A stretch of 64,000 bases of DNA from Caenispirillum salinarum AK4 (GTDB taxonomy: Bacteria; Pseudomonadota; Alphaproteobacteria; Rhodospirillales; Rhodospirillaceae). The DNA is taken from assembly GCF_000315795.1 (NCBI RefSeq), contig NZ_ANHY01000022.1, positions 1 to 64,000 on the forward strand, read 5' to 3'. The position numbers were made by a program, and so were the translations under genes. Below the pieces are notes generated by a model. The model was not told the DNA's origin, searched no databases, and saw only the letters and a list, made by a program, of their open reading frames with translations. Shown here in pieces: positions 1-9,930 of the stretch. Position 1 is the stretch's first letter. Every line of letters begins with the position of its first letter.

Positions 1-707
1 CGGCCGTCGGCGCCGTACTTGCCCTTGCGCGCGCCCACCATGATGGCACCGGCCAGCGCCGCCCAGCCACCGACGGAGTGGACGATGGTGGACCCGGCGA
101 AGTCCGAGAAGCCCATCTCGGTCAGCCAGCCGCCGCCCCAGGTCCACGAACCCTGGATCGGGTAGATCACCGCGCCCAGCACGAAGACGAAGGCGATGAA
201 CGGCCACACCTTCATGCGCTCGGCCACCGTGCCCGAGACCACCGAGGCGGCGGTGGCGACGAAGACCACCTGGAAGAACCAGTCGGACATGACCGAATAG
301 CCGTTGCCGACCACCTCGGACACCATCTCCGGCGTCGCCTCGTCGGCGCCCAGCAGGGCGGTTTCCGCGCCCGACGGGTTGTAGAGCAGCGCGAAGCTGC
401 CGATCCAGCCCGACACGTCGACGTACATCAGGTTGTAGCCGACCAGGTAGAAGGCGATGGACGCCGTGGCGTACAGCGCGGTGTTCTTCAGGCAGATGGA
501 GGCGACGTTCTTGCCCCGCACTAGGCCGGCTTCCAGCATGGCGAAGCCGACGGCCATGAAGAACACCATGGCGCCGTGAATGAGGAACGAGAACGTGTTG
601 AAGGTGAACGCCGTCTCGGCCGACACCTCCGCGTGCGCCGGGGCGGCGGCCAGGGCCACGGCCAGGGCGGCGCCCGTCGGCGCCAGAAGGCTGCGCAATT
701 TGGTCAT
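1..707 (-). CDS. amt: Ammonium transporter Amt (C-terminus cut by window edge)
   Basis: Inner-membrane ammonium channel; about 235 N-terminal residues are present and the gene runs off the left edge. The start at 707 gives an alanine-rich signal peptide ending near AHA, as in many Amt precursors. It is followed by the Amt core with membrane segments in FLIHGAMVFFMAVGFAMLEAGL and, further on, a WTWGGGWL segment and FAGSTIVHSVGG, which are family hallmarks. It lies 62 bp downstream of glnK on the same strand, the usual glnK-amt operon in which GlnK plugs the channel when nitrogen is sufficient. It is probably co-transcribed from the sigma-54-like promoter near 1150. Confidence 0.95.
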   Translation of the reverse strand, partial: MTKLRSLLAPTGAALAVALAAAPAHAEVSAETAFTFNTFSFLIHGAMVFFMAVGFAMLEAGLVRGKNVASICLKNTALYATASIAFYLVGYNLMYVDVSGWIGSFALLYNPSGAETALLGADEATPEMVSEVVGNGYSVMSDWFFQVVFVATAASVVSGTVAERMKVWPFIAFVFVLGAVIYPIQGSWTWGGGWLTEMGFSDFAGSTIVHSVGGWAALAGAIMVGARKGKYGADG

Positions 708-769
708 GGGGTAAGGGTCCTTCTTTCCTTCGCCCGCCGGCGGCGGACGGGTCTGGACGGTATGGGCGG

Positions 770-1204
<435 letters not shown>

Positions 1205-1241
1205 TCACCGCCACCGGGGCCAACAGGTCCCGTCCGTCACT

Positions 1242-1256
1242 GCACAAAATCAATGC
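1242..1256. promoter_or_regulatory. NtrC-like half-palindrome (distal-site pair, copy 1)
   Basis: GCAC-N7-ATGC, one mismatch from the NtrC consensus GCAC-N7-GTGC. It is centred about 110 bp upstream of the predicted glnK transcription start and 42 bp (four helical turns) from the perfect copy at 1284. Confidence 0.45.
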
Positions 1257-1283
1257 ATATTGTCATTTCTGCATTAATTTTGC

Positions 1284-1298
1284 GCACAATCGCTGTGC
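1284..1298. promoter_or_regulatory. NtrC-type enhancer site (copy 2)
   Basis: GCACAATCGCTGTGC is an exact GCAC-N7-GTGC. It is centred about 152 bp upstream of the predicted glnK start, the usual distance for NtrC enhancers. It also lies between glnK and the divergent hydroxylase gene. Confidence 0.55.
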
Positions 1299-1405
1299 CC
1301 CTGCTTGAAGTCTGGACAAACGGCGTGGTCGGGGCTCAAATCGGGCGCGTATACAAGCCGGCCCGTAAGCCTCGGGCATGGCATCGGAATTCACGGGAGC
1401 GGATC

Positions 1406-2620
1406 ATGGAGCTTCGGACCGAGGTCCTCATCATCGGCGGCGGACTGGTGGGCGGCACGATGGCCTGTGCGCTGGGGCGCTTCGGCGTGCCCTGCATCGT
1501 GGTGGACCGCGACGATCCCTCCACCCTCACCCACGAAGGCTACGACGGCCGCTGCTCGGCCGTCGCGCTGGCCTGCCAGAAGGTGCTCGACGGCGTCGGC
1601 CTGTGGCAACACATGGCCGAGGACTGCCAGCCCATCGAGCACATCCGCGTCGCCGATGGCGAAAGCCTGCTGTTCCTGCACTACGACCACCGCGACGTGG
1701 GCGACGCGCCCATGGGCTACATGGCGGAAAACCGCGTCATGCGCCGCGCCATCTACACCCAACTGGAAAGCCTGCCCGACGTCACCCACCTGGCGCCCCA
1801 TTCTGTGGTGGCGCTGGACCGCGGCCCCGACGGCGTGACGGCGGAAATGGAGGACGGGCGCATCATCCGCGCCAAGCTGGTGGTCGCCGCCGACGGCCGC
1901 CGCTCGCCGACGCGGGAGGCCGCCGGCATCCCCATTCATGGTTGGGACTACGGCCAGGACGGCATCGTCATGACCGTCTGGCACGAGCGCGACCACAACG
2001 GCACCGCCATCGAGCACTTCCTGCCCGCCGGCCCCTTCGCCATCCTGCCGCTGAAGGGCGGCCACCATTCCTCGCTGGTGTGGACGGAGCGCCGCGCCCT
2101 GGTGGAAGAACTGATGAACCTGGACGACAGCACTTTTCACGCCGAACTGGTGAAGCGCTTCGGCGATTTCCTGGGCGACGTGAAGGTGGTCAGCAAGAAG
2201 TTCCACTATCCGCTGTCGCTGCAATTCGCGCGGCGCTACACCGACCGCCGCCTGGCGCTGATCGGCGACGCGGCCCACGGCATGCACCCGGTGGCCGGCC
2301 AGGGCATGAACTTCGGCCTGCGCGACGTGGCCGTGCTGACCGAAAAGATCGTCGACGCCCATCGCCTGGGCCTGGACGTCGGCACCATCACGGTGCTGGA
2401 CGACTACCAGCGCCTGCGCCGTTTCGACAACTTGCTGATGCTGGGCCTGACGGACGTCATCGTGCGGCTGTTCTCCAACGACATTCCGCCGGTGCGGCTG
2501 GCGCGCGACGTGGGGCTGGCGGTGGTCAACAAGATCAACCCGGCCAAGAAGTTCTTCATGCGCCACGCCATGGGCGAGATCGGCATCCTGCCCAAGCTGA
2601 TGCGCGGCCAGACCCTGTAA
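1406..2620 (+). CDS. UbiH/UbiF/COQ6-family FAD-dependent monooxygenase (ubiquinone biosynthesis)
   Basis: Flavoprotein hydroxylase of 404 residues, predicted to hydroxylate the aromatic ring of a ubiquinone precursor. The start at 1406 has GGAG six bases upstream and places the FAD-binding Rossmann motif IIGGGLVGG at residues 9-17. The second FAD/substrate signature LIGDAAHGMHPVAGQGMNFG is near residues 285-304 and is typical of the UbiH group. The exact ring position (UbiH, UbiF, UbiI or alphaproteobacterial UbiL/UbiM) cannot be told from sequence alone. It is transcribed away from glnK and lies 72 bp before hisN. Confidence 0.9.
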   Translation: MELRTEVLIIGGGLVGGTMACALGRFGVPCIVVDRDDPSTLTHEGYDGRCSAVALACQKVLDGVGLWQHMAEDCQPIEHIRVADGESLLFLHYDHRDVGDAPMGYMAENRVMRRAIYTQLESLPDVTHLAPHSVVALDRGPDGVTAEMEDGRIIRAKLVVAADGRRSPTREAAGIPIHGWDYGQDGIVMTVWHERDHNGTAIEHFLPAGPFAILPLKGGHHSSLVWTERRALVEELMNLDDSTFHAELVKRFGDFLGDVKVVSKKFHYPLSLQFARRYTDRRLALIGDAAHGMHPVAGQGMNFGLRDVAVLTEKIVDAHRLGLDVGTITVLDDYQRLRRFDNLLMLGLTDVIVRLFSNDIPPVRLARDVGLAVVNKINPAKKFFMRHAMGEIGILPKLMRGQTL

Positions 2621-2692
2621 CCGAAGACGGATTGACGGCAGCCAAGCGGCGGGAGTAGGCATCGCGGAGACCCCAGCTCCAGGAGCCGCGCC

Positions 2693-3508
2693 ATGTCCTC
2701 GCCGTCCGCCGCCGTCAGCACCCTGACCGAGCCCGCCGTGCCGGAGGCCTTCCTGGCGCTCGCCAACCGCTTGGCCGACACCAGCGGGGCGCTGATCCGC
2801 CGGCATTTCCGCACGCCGCTGGACATCGACGACAAGGCCGACGACAGCCCCGTCACCGCCGCCGACCGCGGCGCGGAGGAGGCCATGCGGGCCGTCATCG
2901 CCGAGACCTTTCCCGACCACGGCATCATCGGCGAGGAATTCCCGGCGGTGAACCCCGACGCCGAACACGTCTGGGTGCTGGACCCCATCGACGGCACCAA
3001 GGCCTTCATCACCGGCAAGCCCAGCTTCGGCACGCTGATCGCGCTTCTGAAGAACGGCCGGCCGTGGCTGGGCGTCATCGACCAGCCCATCCTCGGCGAA
3101 CGCTGGATCGGCGCGGCCGGCCACGGCACGACGCTCAACGGCACGCCCGCCGCCACCCGGGACATCGGCCGCGTCGACGCCGCCGCGCTGTACGCCACGG
3201 CGCCGGAGATGTTCGTGGGCGGGGACTGGCCGGTCTTCCAGCGCCTTTACAAGGGCGTGAAGCTGCCGCGCTACGGCGCCGACTGCTACGCCTACGGGCT
3301 GCTGGCCTCGGGCTTCGTCGACATCGTGTGCGAGGCGGACCTGAAGCTGCACGACTGGGCCGCCGTGGTGCCGGTGGTGGAGAATGCCGGCGGCGTGGTG
3401 ACCGACTGGACCGGCGCACCGCTGGTCAAGGGCGCGGACGGCCATGTGCTGGCCGCCGGCGGGCCGCAGGTTCACGCCGCCGCCCTGCGCGTTCTGCGCG
3501 AAGGCTGA
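2693..3508 (+). CDS. hisN: Histidinol-phosphatase, inositol-monophosphatase family
   Basis: Mg2+-dependent phosphatase of 271 residues; HisN-type enzymes remove phosphate from L-histidinol phosphate in histidine biosynthesis. Metal-ligand motifs are visible: GEEF near residue 81, DPIDGTKAF at 97-105, and LHDWAAVVPVVENAGG near the C-terminus. The form DPIDGTKAFITG with a following PSFGTLIAL favours the HisN clade over SuhB-type inositol phosphatases, but activity on other sugar phosphates cannot be excluded. Other his genes are not nearby. It follows the UbiH-type gene by 72 bp on the same strand. Confidence 0.85.
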   Translation: MSSPSAAVSTLTEPAVPEAFLALANRLADTSGALIRRHFRTPLDIDDKADDSPVTAADRGAEEAMRAVIAETFPDHGIIGEEFPAVNPDAEHVWVLDPIDGTKAFITGKPSFGTLIALLKNGRPWLGVIDQPILGERWIGAAGHGTTLNGTPAATRDIGRVDAAALYATAPEMFVGGDWPVFQRLYKGVKLPRYGADCYAYGLLASGFVDIVCEADLKLHDWAAVVPVVENAGGVVTDWTGAPLVKGADGHVLAAGGPQVHAAALRVLREG

Positions 3509-3606
3509 GGCCGGCGATACCCTTCCCCGGCGCAACAAAACAGCGTCGATGCGCCTGAACGGTGTGCTTTTCGGTCGCGTTGGATGAAGACGCCGCCGAA
3601 AAGTTG

Positions 3607-3627
3607 CCCACCGCTTCTTGCGGTGGG
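3607..3627 (+). terminator. Hairpin after hisN (weak terminator or attenuator)
   Basis: A perfect 8-bp stem, CCCACCGC / GCGGTGGG, with loop TTCTT lies between hisN and yejA. No T-run follows, so it may be a transcription pause or mRNA-stability hairpin rather than a true intrinsic terminator. Confidence 0.35.
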
Positions 3628-3691
3628 GCGCCTGTCGGCCCACTATCCCTTTATCTCAATGGGATCGTGGGTGTCTGTCCGGGAGGGTCCG

Positions 3692-5629
3692 TTGCGCCAC
3701 TTCGTCCGTCGTCTCGCCGCCGCCATGCTCGCCGCCGGCCTCGCCGCCGCGCCGGCCGCCGCCCAGGAGGCGGAGACTGCGACCGCCCTGCCGGACATCG
3801 CGGCCGTCGAGCCGGTGGTCGGCATCGCCATGCATGGCGAGCCGCGCTACACGGAAGGCTTCGCCCACTTCGACTACGTCAACCCCAACGCGCCCAAGGG
3901 CGGCGAGATGAAGCTGTTCACCACCGGCACGTGGGACAGCTTCAACGCCTATATCGCCAAGGGCACCTCGGTGGCCGGCATCGGCATGATCTACGACACG
4001 CTGCTGACGCCGTCCGACGACGAACCGTTCAGCGAATACGCCCGCGTCGCCGAAGCCGTGCGCATGCCCGAGGACCGCAGCTGGGTGGCGTTCGACATCG
4101 ACCCCGACGCCCGCTTCCACGACGGCGAGCCCATCAAGCCGGAAGACGTGATCTGGACCTTCAACTTCCTGGTGGAGGACGGCGATCCGCTCTACCGCTT
4201 CTACTACGGCAACGTGAAGGACGTGGTGAAGACGGGCGACCGCCAAGTCACTTTCCTGTTCCAGGAGGGCAGCGAAAACCGCGAGCTGCCGCTGATCGTC
4301 GGGCAGCTTCCGGTGCTGCCCAAGCACTACTGGACCGCCGAGGGCCGCGACCCCACCGCCACCACACTGGAACCGCCGCTCGGCAGCGGCCCCTATCGCG
4401 TGGCCGGCTTCGAGGCGGGCCGCTACGTCGTCTACGAGCGCGTGACGGACTACTGGGGCAAGGACCTGCCCGTGAACGTCGGCCGCAACAACGCCGGCCG
4501 GATTCGCTACGACTACTATCGCGACACCACCGTGGCGCTGGAGGCCTTCAAGGCGGGCGCCTACGACATCCGCATGGAGAACTCGGCCAAGAACTGGTCG
4601 GTGGGCTACCAGTTCCCGGCCTTCGAGCAGGGCCTGGTGAAGAAGGCGACCTTCGACCACGACCTGCCCGCGGGCATGCAGGGCTGGGTCTACAACATGC
4701 GCCGCGACATCTTCGCCGACCCGCTGGTGCGCGAGGCGCTGGCCTACGCCTTCAATTTCGAGTGGGCGAACCAGACCATCTTCTATGACCAGTACGCCCG
4801 CACCCGCAGCTATTTCGACAACTCGGAACTGGCCGCCACCGGGCTGCCGAGCCAGGAGGAGCTTGAAATCCTCGAGCCCCTGCGCGGGGAGATTCCCGAG
4901 CGCGTGTTCACCGAAAGCTACACGCCGCCCATGGGCGACGCCTCGGGCAACATCCGCGAGAACCTTCGCGCCGCCTTCCTGCTGCTGCAGGAGGCCGGCT
5001 GGCAGGTCGACCCCAAGACGCGGATGCTGGTCGATCCTGAAACCGACGAGCCCTTCAGCTTCGAGATCCTCCTGGTCTCGCCGGAAGCCGAGCGCTACAC
5101 CCTGCCCTTCGTGCAGAACCTGAAGACGCTCGGCATCGACGCGCGCGTGCGCACGGTGGACACCGCCCAGTACATCAACCGCCTGCGCAGCTTCGACTTC
5201 GACATGACGGTGGTGGTCTGGGGCCAGTCGCTCAGCCCCGGCAACGAGCAGCGCGAATACTGGTCCAGCGCCGCCGCCGAGCACACCGGCAGCCGCAACT
5301 ACGCCGGCCTGCAGTCGGACGCCGTCGACAAGCTGGTGGAGCTGGTCATCCAGGCGCCGGACCGCAAATCGCTGATCACCCGCGTGCACGCGCTCGACCG
5401 GGTGCTGCAGTGGAATTTCCTGGTCATCCCGCACTTCCACGCGCCCTATCAGCGCGTCGCCTACTGGGACAAGTTCGGCTTCACCGATGCCCGGCCCATG
5501 CGCGGCATCGACCTGATGGCTTGGTGGATCGTGCCCGACAAGGACAAGGTCGTCGCCGAGGGCAAGGAGGACGCCGCCGAGACCCAGGCCGAGGCCGGCG
5601 CACCCACCGGCCCCGAAAGCGGCGGCTGA
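3692..5629 (+). CDS. yejA: Peptide ABC transporter substrate-binding protein, YejA type (SBP family 5)
   Basis: Periplasmic oligopeptide-binding protein for the importer encoded by the next three genes. The chosen start is TTG at 3692 because GGGAGGG lies four bases upstream and it gives a compact signal peptide with an Arg-rich n-region, an alanine-rich core and cleavage after AAPAAAQ. ATG codons at 3584 and 3659 are in frame but give unnaturally long n-regions. Mature-protein motifs FDYVNPNAPKGGEMKLF and YNMRRDIFADPLVREALAYA are characteristic of the YejA branch. In E. coli this importer takes up microcin C. The C-terminus ends in an acidic, low-complexity tail (about 25 residues). Confidence 0.9.
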   Translation: MRHFVRRLAAAMLAAGLAAAPAAAQEAETATALPDIAAVEPVVGIAMHGEPRYTEGFAHFDYVNPNAPKGGEMKLFTTGTWDSFNAYIAKGTSVAGIGMIYDTLLTPSDDEPFSEYARVAEAVRMPEDRSWVAFDIDPDARFHDGEPIKPEDVIWTFNFLVEDGDPLYRFYYGNVKDVVKTGDRQVTFLFQEGSENRELPLIVGQLPVLPKHYWTAEGRDPTATTLEPPLGSGPYRVAGFEAGRYVVYERVTDYWGKDLPVNVGRNNAGRIRYDYYRDTTVALEAFKAGAYDIRMENSAKNWSVGYQFPAFEQGLVKKATFDHDLPAGMQGWVYNMRRDIFADPLVREALAYAFNFEWANQTIFYDQYARTRSYFDNSELAATGLPSQEELEILEPLRGEIPERVFTESYTPPMGDASGNIRENLRAAFLLLQEAGWQVDPKTRMLVDPETDEPFSFEILLVSPEAERYTLPFVQNLKTLGIDARVRTVDTAQYINRLRSFDFDMTVVVWGQSLSPGNEQREYWSSAAAEHTGSRNYAGLQSDAVDKLVELVIQAPDRKSLITRVHALDRVLQWNFLVIPHFHAPYQRVAYWDKFGFTDARPMRGIDLMAWWIVPDKDKVVAEGKEDAAETQAEAGAPTGPESGG

Positions 5630-5652
5630 GCGGGCAGGAGGGCTAGAGCCGC

Positions 5653-6756
5653 ATGTTCGCCTATATCGTCCGCCGCCTGCTGCTGATCCCGGTCACGCTG
5701 TTCGGCATCATCCTCATCAACTTCGTGATCGTCCAGTTCGCGCCGGGCGGTCCGGTGGAGCAGATGATCGCCCGCATCGAGGGCACGGCCGTGGAGGCCA
5801 CCGCCCGCATCACCGGCACGGGCGGCGGCGAGACCGGCGGGCAGGCCCAGCAGGGCGGCGGCGGCGGCGAGAGCGAATACCGCGGCGCGCAAGGCCTGCC
5901 GCCCGAGTTCATCGCCGAGATCGAGGCGCAGTTCGGCTTCGACAAGCCGGCGCACGAACGCTTCTGGCTGATGATCAAGAACTACGCCACCTTCGACCTG
6001 GGCGAGAGCTATTACCGCGACGAGGGCGTGCTCGACCTCATCATCGAGAAGATTCCCGTCTCCGCCTCGCTGGGGATATGGTCGACACTGATCATATACC
6101 TGGTGTCCATCCCGCTCGGCGTGATGAAGGCGGTGCGCGACGGGTCGAAGTTCGACACATGGACATCGGGGGTGGTGATCGTCGGCTATGCCGTGCCGGC
6201 CTTCCTGTTCGCCATCCTGCTGATCGTGCTGTTCGCCGGCGGGCGGTATTTCGACTGGTTCCCCCTGCGCGGGCTGACGTCGGACGGCTTTGCCGACATG
6301 ACGCTGATCCAGCAGATCGGCGACTACTTCTGGCACCTGACCCTGCCGGTCACGGCAATGGTCATCGGCGGTTTCGCCGGGCTGACCATGCTGACCAAGA
6401 ACAGCTTCTTGGAGGAGATCAACAAACAGTACGTGATCACCGCCCGCGCCAAGGGGCTTGGCGAGCGTCAGGTGCTGTACGGCCACATCTTCCGCAACGC
6501 CATGCTGCTCATCATCGCCGGCTTCCCGGCCGCGCTGGTGACCATGCTGTTCACCGGATCGGTGCTGATCGAGGTGATCTTCTCGCTGGACGGCCTGGGG
6601 CTGCTCGGCTTCGAGGCCACCATCAACCGCGACTACCCGGTGATGTTCGGCACGCTCTACGTGTTCGGCCTGATCGGTCTGCTGCTGAACCTGGTCAGCG
6701 ACATCACGTACCACATGGTCGACCCGCGCATCACCTTCGAAGCCCAGACCACCTGA
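5653..6756 (+). CDS. yejB: Peptide ABC transporter permease, YejB type
   Basis: Inner-membrane permease of 367 residues, DppB/OppB family. The N-terminal helix [20 protein letters not shown] is followed by a Gly/Gln-rich periplasmic insert (about residues 35-75) common in YejB, then the transport domain. The EAA loop that contacts the ATPase is seen in [20 protein letters not shown]. It lies 23 bp after yejA and 16 bp before yejE, so it is one operon. Confidence 0.93.
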   Translation: MFAYIVRRLLLIPVTLFGIILINFVIVQFAPGGPVEQMIARIEGTAVEATARITGTGGGETGGQAQQGGGGGESEYRGAQGLPPEFIAEIEAQFGFDKPAHERFWLMIKNYATFDLGESYYRDEGVLDLIIEKIPVSASLGIWSTLIIYLVSIPLGVMKAVRDGSKFDTWTSGVVIVGYAVPAFLFAILLIVLFAGGRYFDWFPLRGLTSDGFADMTLIQQIGDYFWHLTLPVTAMVIGGFAGLTMLTKNSFLEEINKQYVITARAKGLGERQVLYGHIFRNAMLLIIAGFPAALVTMLFTGSVLIEVIFSLDGLGLLGFEATINRDYPVMFGTLYVFGLIGLLLNLVSDITYHMVDPRITFEAQTT

Positions 6757-6772
6757 GGACCCGTACGCGCCC

Positions 6773-7810
6773 ATGGCCCTGTTCTCCGACATGAGCCCCA
6801 TCACCCGCCGCCGGCTGGCCCGTTTCAAGGCCAACCGGCGGGGGTTCTGGTCGCTGTGGATCTTCCTGGTGCTGTTCGTGCTGTCGCTGTTCGCCGAGTT
6901 CCTGGCCAACGACGAGCCCATCTTCGTCTGGTACGACGGCAAGCCGCACGTCCCCGTTCTGGTCAGCTACCCCGAGACCGAGTTCGGCGGATTCTTTCCG
7001 ACCGAAGCCAACTACAAGGACCCGGCGGTGCAAGAGCTGATCGAGGCCGACGGCTGGATGATCTGGCCGCCCATCCGCTACGACTACGCGACACCCGACG
7101 TCATGCTGGGTCAGGCCGCGCCCTCGGCCCCCGACGCCCGCCACTGGCTGGGCACCGACGACCAGGGGCGCGACGTGATGGCGCGCATGATCTACGGCTT
7201 CCGCATATCGGTGCTGTTCGGCCTGATCCTGACCATCGTCTCGTCGGTGATCGGCGTCCTGGCCGGCGCGGTTCAGGGCTACTTCGGCGGCTGGCTGGAC
7301 CTGATCGCCCAGCGCTTCCTGGAGGTCTGGAGCGGCCTGCCGCAGCTGTTCATCCTGATTATCCTGTCGAGCATCATCGCGCCCAGCTTCTGGACGCTTC
7401 TGGTGATCCTGCTGCTGTTCAGTTGGACCGCCCTGGTGGGCGTGGTTCGGGCGGAGTTCCTGCGGGCGCGCAACTTCGACTACGTGCGCGCGGCCAAGGC
7501 CCTGGGCATGGGCGACGGCAAGATCATGGTCAAGCACGTCCTGCCCAACGCCATGGTGGCGACGCTGACGTTTGCGCCGTTCATCCTGTCGGGCGCCATC
7601 GTCAGCCTGACGGCGCTGGACTTCCTGGGCCTCGGCCTGCCGCCGGGCTCGCCCTCCCTCGGCGACCTTCTGCGCCAGGGCAAGGAGAACCTGCAGGCGC
7701 CGTGGCTGGGCATCACCGGTTTCATGGTGATGGCGGTGATGCTGTCGCTGCTGGTCTTCGTCGGCGAGGCCGTGCGCGATGCCTTCGATCCTCGCAAGCG
7801 GGTGGCGTGA
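6773..7810 (+). CDS. yejE: Peptide ABC transporter permease, YejE type
   Basis: Second permease subunit, 345 residues, DppC/OppC family. It opens with the N-terminal oppC-type segment RFKANRRGFWSLWIFLVLFV, then a periplasmic stretch containing PIRYDYATPDV, and a transport domain starting around HWLGTDDQGRDVMARMIYG. The EAA loop is AAKALGMGDGKIMVKHVLPN. The stop overlaps the ATG of yejF by one base (TGATG), indicating translational coupling. Confidence 0.93.
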   Translation: MALFSDMSPITRRRLARFKANRRGFWSLWIFLVLFVLSLFAEFLANDEPIFVWYDGKPHVPVLVSYPETEFGGFFPTEANYKDPAVQELIEADGWMIWPPIRYDYATPDVMLGQAAPSAPDARHWLGTDDQGRDVMARMIYGFRISVLFGLILTIVSSVIGVLAGAVQGYFGGWLDLIAQRFLEVWSGLPQLFILIILSSIIAPSFWTLLVILLLFSWTALVGVVRAEFLRARNFDYVRAAKALGMGDGKIMVKHVLPNAMVATLTFAPFILSGAIVSLTALDFLGLGLPPGSPSLGDLLRQGKENLQAPWLGITGFMVMAVMLSLLVFVGEAVRDAFDPRKRVA

Positions 7811-9477
7811 TGGCGAACGACGACCTCCAGACCCTGCCCCCCGCCGGCACCGCCGCCGCCCCGCCCCGCGACACCGGGGAGCCACTGCTGCGCGTGCGCG
7901 ACCTGCACGTCTCCTTCGGCCATGGCGAGCGCGAAGCCCGCGCGGTGCGCGGCGTCTCCTTCGACCTGCACCGCGGCCGCACCCTGGCGCTGGTGGGCGA
8001 ATCGGGTTCGGGCAAGTCGGTCTCGGCGCTGTCGGTGCTGCAACTGCTGCCCTATCCGCTGGCGCATCACCCCAAGGGCTCCATCCGGCTTGAGGGGCAG
8101 GAGCTGGTCAACGCGCCCACGCGCACGCTGCGCCGGATTCGCGGCGACCGCATCGCCATGGTCTTCCAGGAGCCCATGACGTCGCTGAACCCGCTGCACA
8201 ACATCGAAAAGCAGATCGGGGAAATCCTGGCGATCCACAAGGGCCTGACCGGCAAGGCCGCGCGGGCGCGAATCCTGGAGCTGCTGGAGCTGGTTGGCCT
8301 GCCCAACGCCAAGGAGCGCCTGACCGCCCTGCCGCACGAGCTGTCCGGCGGCCAGCGCCAGCGCGTGATGATCGCCATGGCGCTGGCCAACGACCCCGAC
8401 ATCCTTATCGCCGACGAGCCGACGACGGCGCTGGACGTGACCATCCAGGCGCAGATCCTCAAGCTTCTGAAGGACCTCCAGGCGCGCTTCGGCATGGCGA
8501 TCCTGTTCATCACCCACGACCTGACGGTGGTGCGCAAGATGGCCGACGACGTCTGCGTCATGCAGGGCGGCGAGGTGGTGGAGAGCGGCCCGCTGGAAGA
8601 CATCTTCGACCGCCCGCAGCACCCGTATACCAAGATGCTCATGGCGTCGGAGCCCAAGGGCAAGCCGGCCACGCCGCCCGGCGACGCCGAGGAAATCATG
8701 GCCGCCGACGACCTGAGGATCTGGTTTCCCATCAAGAAGGGCATCATCCGCCGCACCGTCGACCACGTGAAGGCCGTCGACGGGGTGACTGTGAATGTGC
8801 GCGAGGGCCAGACGGTCGGCGTGGTCGGCGAATCGGGCTCGGGCAAGACGACGCTCGCCATGGGGCTCTTGCGGCTGACGTCGTCGGACGGGCCGATCCG
8901 CTTCCAGGGCCAGCGCATCGACACGCTCAAGCGCGACGCCATCCGGCCGCTGCGCCGGCAGATGCAAATCGTCTTCCAGGACCCTTACGGCAGTCTGAGC
9001 CCCCGCATGTCCGTCGGCCAGATCGTCGGAGAGGGCCTGGACCTGCACGCCATCGGCTCGGGCGCCGAGGAGCGCGAGCAGATGATCATCGACGCGCTGA
9101 AAGAGGTGGGGCTGGACCCCGATACCCGCCACCGTTACCCGCACGAGTTCTCCGGCGGCCAGCGCCAGCGGATCGCCATCGCGCGTGCGCTGGTGCTGAA
9201 GCCCCGCTTCATCGTGCTGGACGAGCCGACCAGCGCGCTGGACGTGTCGGTGCAGGCGCAGATCGTCGACCTGCTGCGCGACATCCAGCAGCGCCACCGC
9301 CTGGCCTACCTGTTCATTAGCCACGACTTGCGCGTGGTGCGGGCGCTGGCGGACACGATCATCGTCATGAAGGACGGCAAGGTGGTGGAGTCAGGCCCCG
9401 CCTCGCAAATCTTCGAGGCCCCGCAGCGCGACTACACCAAGGCGCTGATCTCGGCGGCCTTCGAGCTGGAGGTCTAG
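7810..9477 (+). CDS. yejF: Peptide ABC transporter ATPase, YejF type (two fused nucleotide-binding domains)
   Basis: Energises the YejABE importer. It has 555 residues with two complete ABC ATPase domains: Walker A GESGSGKS and signature LSGGQRQRV in the first half, Walker A GESGSGKT and signature FSGGQRQRI in the second. Each is followed by a DEPT Walker B (DEPTTALD and DEPTSALD). E. coli YejF has the same duplicated architecture. The start at 7810 overlaps the yejE stop; a longer open frame to 6856 is only the out-of-frame shadow of yejE. A proline/alanine-rich leader of about 25 residues precedes the first domain. Confidence 0.94.
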   Translation: MANDDLQTLPPAGTAAAPPRDTGEPLLRVRDLHVSFGHGEREARAVRGVSFDLHRGRTLALVGESGSGKSVSALSVLQLLPYPLAHHPKGSIRLEGQELVNAPTRTLRRIRGDRIAMVFQEPMTSLNPLHNIEKQIGEILAIHKGLTGKAARARILELLELVGLPNAKERLTALPHELSGGQRQRVMIAMALANDPDILIADEPTTALDVTIQAQILKLLKDLQARFGMAILFITHDLTVVRKMADDVCVMQGGEVVESGPLEDIFDRPQHPYTKMLMASEPKGKPATPPGDAEEIMAADDLRIWFPIKKGIIRRTVDHVKAVDGVTVNVREGQTVGVVGESGSGKTTLAMGLLRLTSSDGPIRFQGQRIDTLKRDAIRPLRRQMQIVFQDPYGSLSPRMSVGQIVGEGLDLHAIGSGAEEREQMIIDALKEVGLDPDTRHRYPHEFSGGQRQRIAIARALVLKPRFIVLDEPTSALDVSVQAQIVDLLRDIQQRHRLAYLFISHDLRVVRALADTIIVMKDGKVVESGPASQIFEAPQRDYTKALISAAFELEV

Positions 9478-9557
9478 CCACCTTTACCCCCTCTTAACCG
9501 CGCCGTGGCATGGTACGGCGGTTACGGTTTCCATTCCCACACGCGCCCGGACGGTCC

Positions 9558-9851
9558 ATGAGCGACAACATGACCCTCGGCGAGAGCGGAGCGCTCGACG
9601 CCATTTACAAGGTCCCGGTGGAGATTTCCGTCGTGCTCGGCAAGTCCCACCTGCGGGTCAACCAGCTGCTGAAGCTGGGCCGTGGTGCCGTGGTGGAGCT
9701 GGACCAGAAGACCAACCAGCCCGTCGAAATCTACGCCAACGACATCCTGGTCGCGCGCGGCGAGGTCGTCATCACCGAGGGCGACCGCATCGGCGTCACC
9801 CTGACGGAACTGGTGAAGTCCATCTACAGCGGGACGCTCGATCACCGCTGA
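9558..9851 (+). CDS. fliN: Flagellar motor switch protein FliN
   Basis: Small C-ring protein of 97 residues, close to the usual FliN size. The whole body is the SpoA/FliN domain: VPVEISVVLGKSHLRVNQLL, then LGRGAVVELDQ and the C-terminal GEVVITEGDRIGV. The start at 9558 (MSDNM) is preferred over 9510, which would add 16 residues not resembling FliN. No other flagellar gene is in the window, and it is followed by its own terminator, so it appears to be a single-gene unit away from the main flagellar cluster. Confidence 0.9.
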   Translation: MSDNMTLGESGALDAIYKVPVEISVVLGKSHLRVNQLLKLGRGAVVELDQKTNQPVEIYANDILVARGEVVITEGDRIGVTLTELVKSIYSGTLDHR

Positions 9852-9880
9852 AAAGAACAAGGCCAAGGCCGAGGGACCAA

Positions 9881-9910
9881 GGGGCTGCCGGGATCCGGCG
9901 GCCCCTTTTT
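9881..9910 (+). terminator. Intrinsic terminator after fliN
   Basis: GGGGCTGCCGG pairs with CCGGCGGCCCC (one G-T wobble) around a GAT loop and is followed directly by TTTTT at 9906-9910. Confidence 0.9.
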
Positions 9911-9930
9911 CATGGGCCGCGGCACCGGCG

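Noticed and set aside
1391-3643. 750-codon minus-strand frame opposite the UbiH-family gene and hisN
   Set aside because: Spans two genuine plus-strand genes and their gap; shadow.
3656-5440. 594-codon minus-strand frame opposite yejA
   Set aside because: Same shadow effect; the composition is that of a reversed coding strand.
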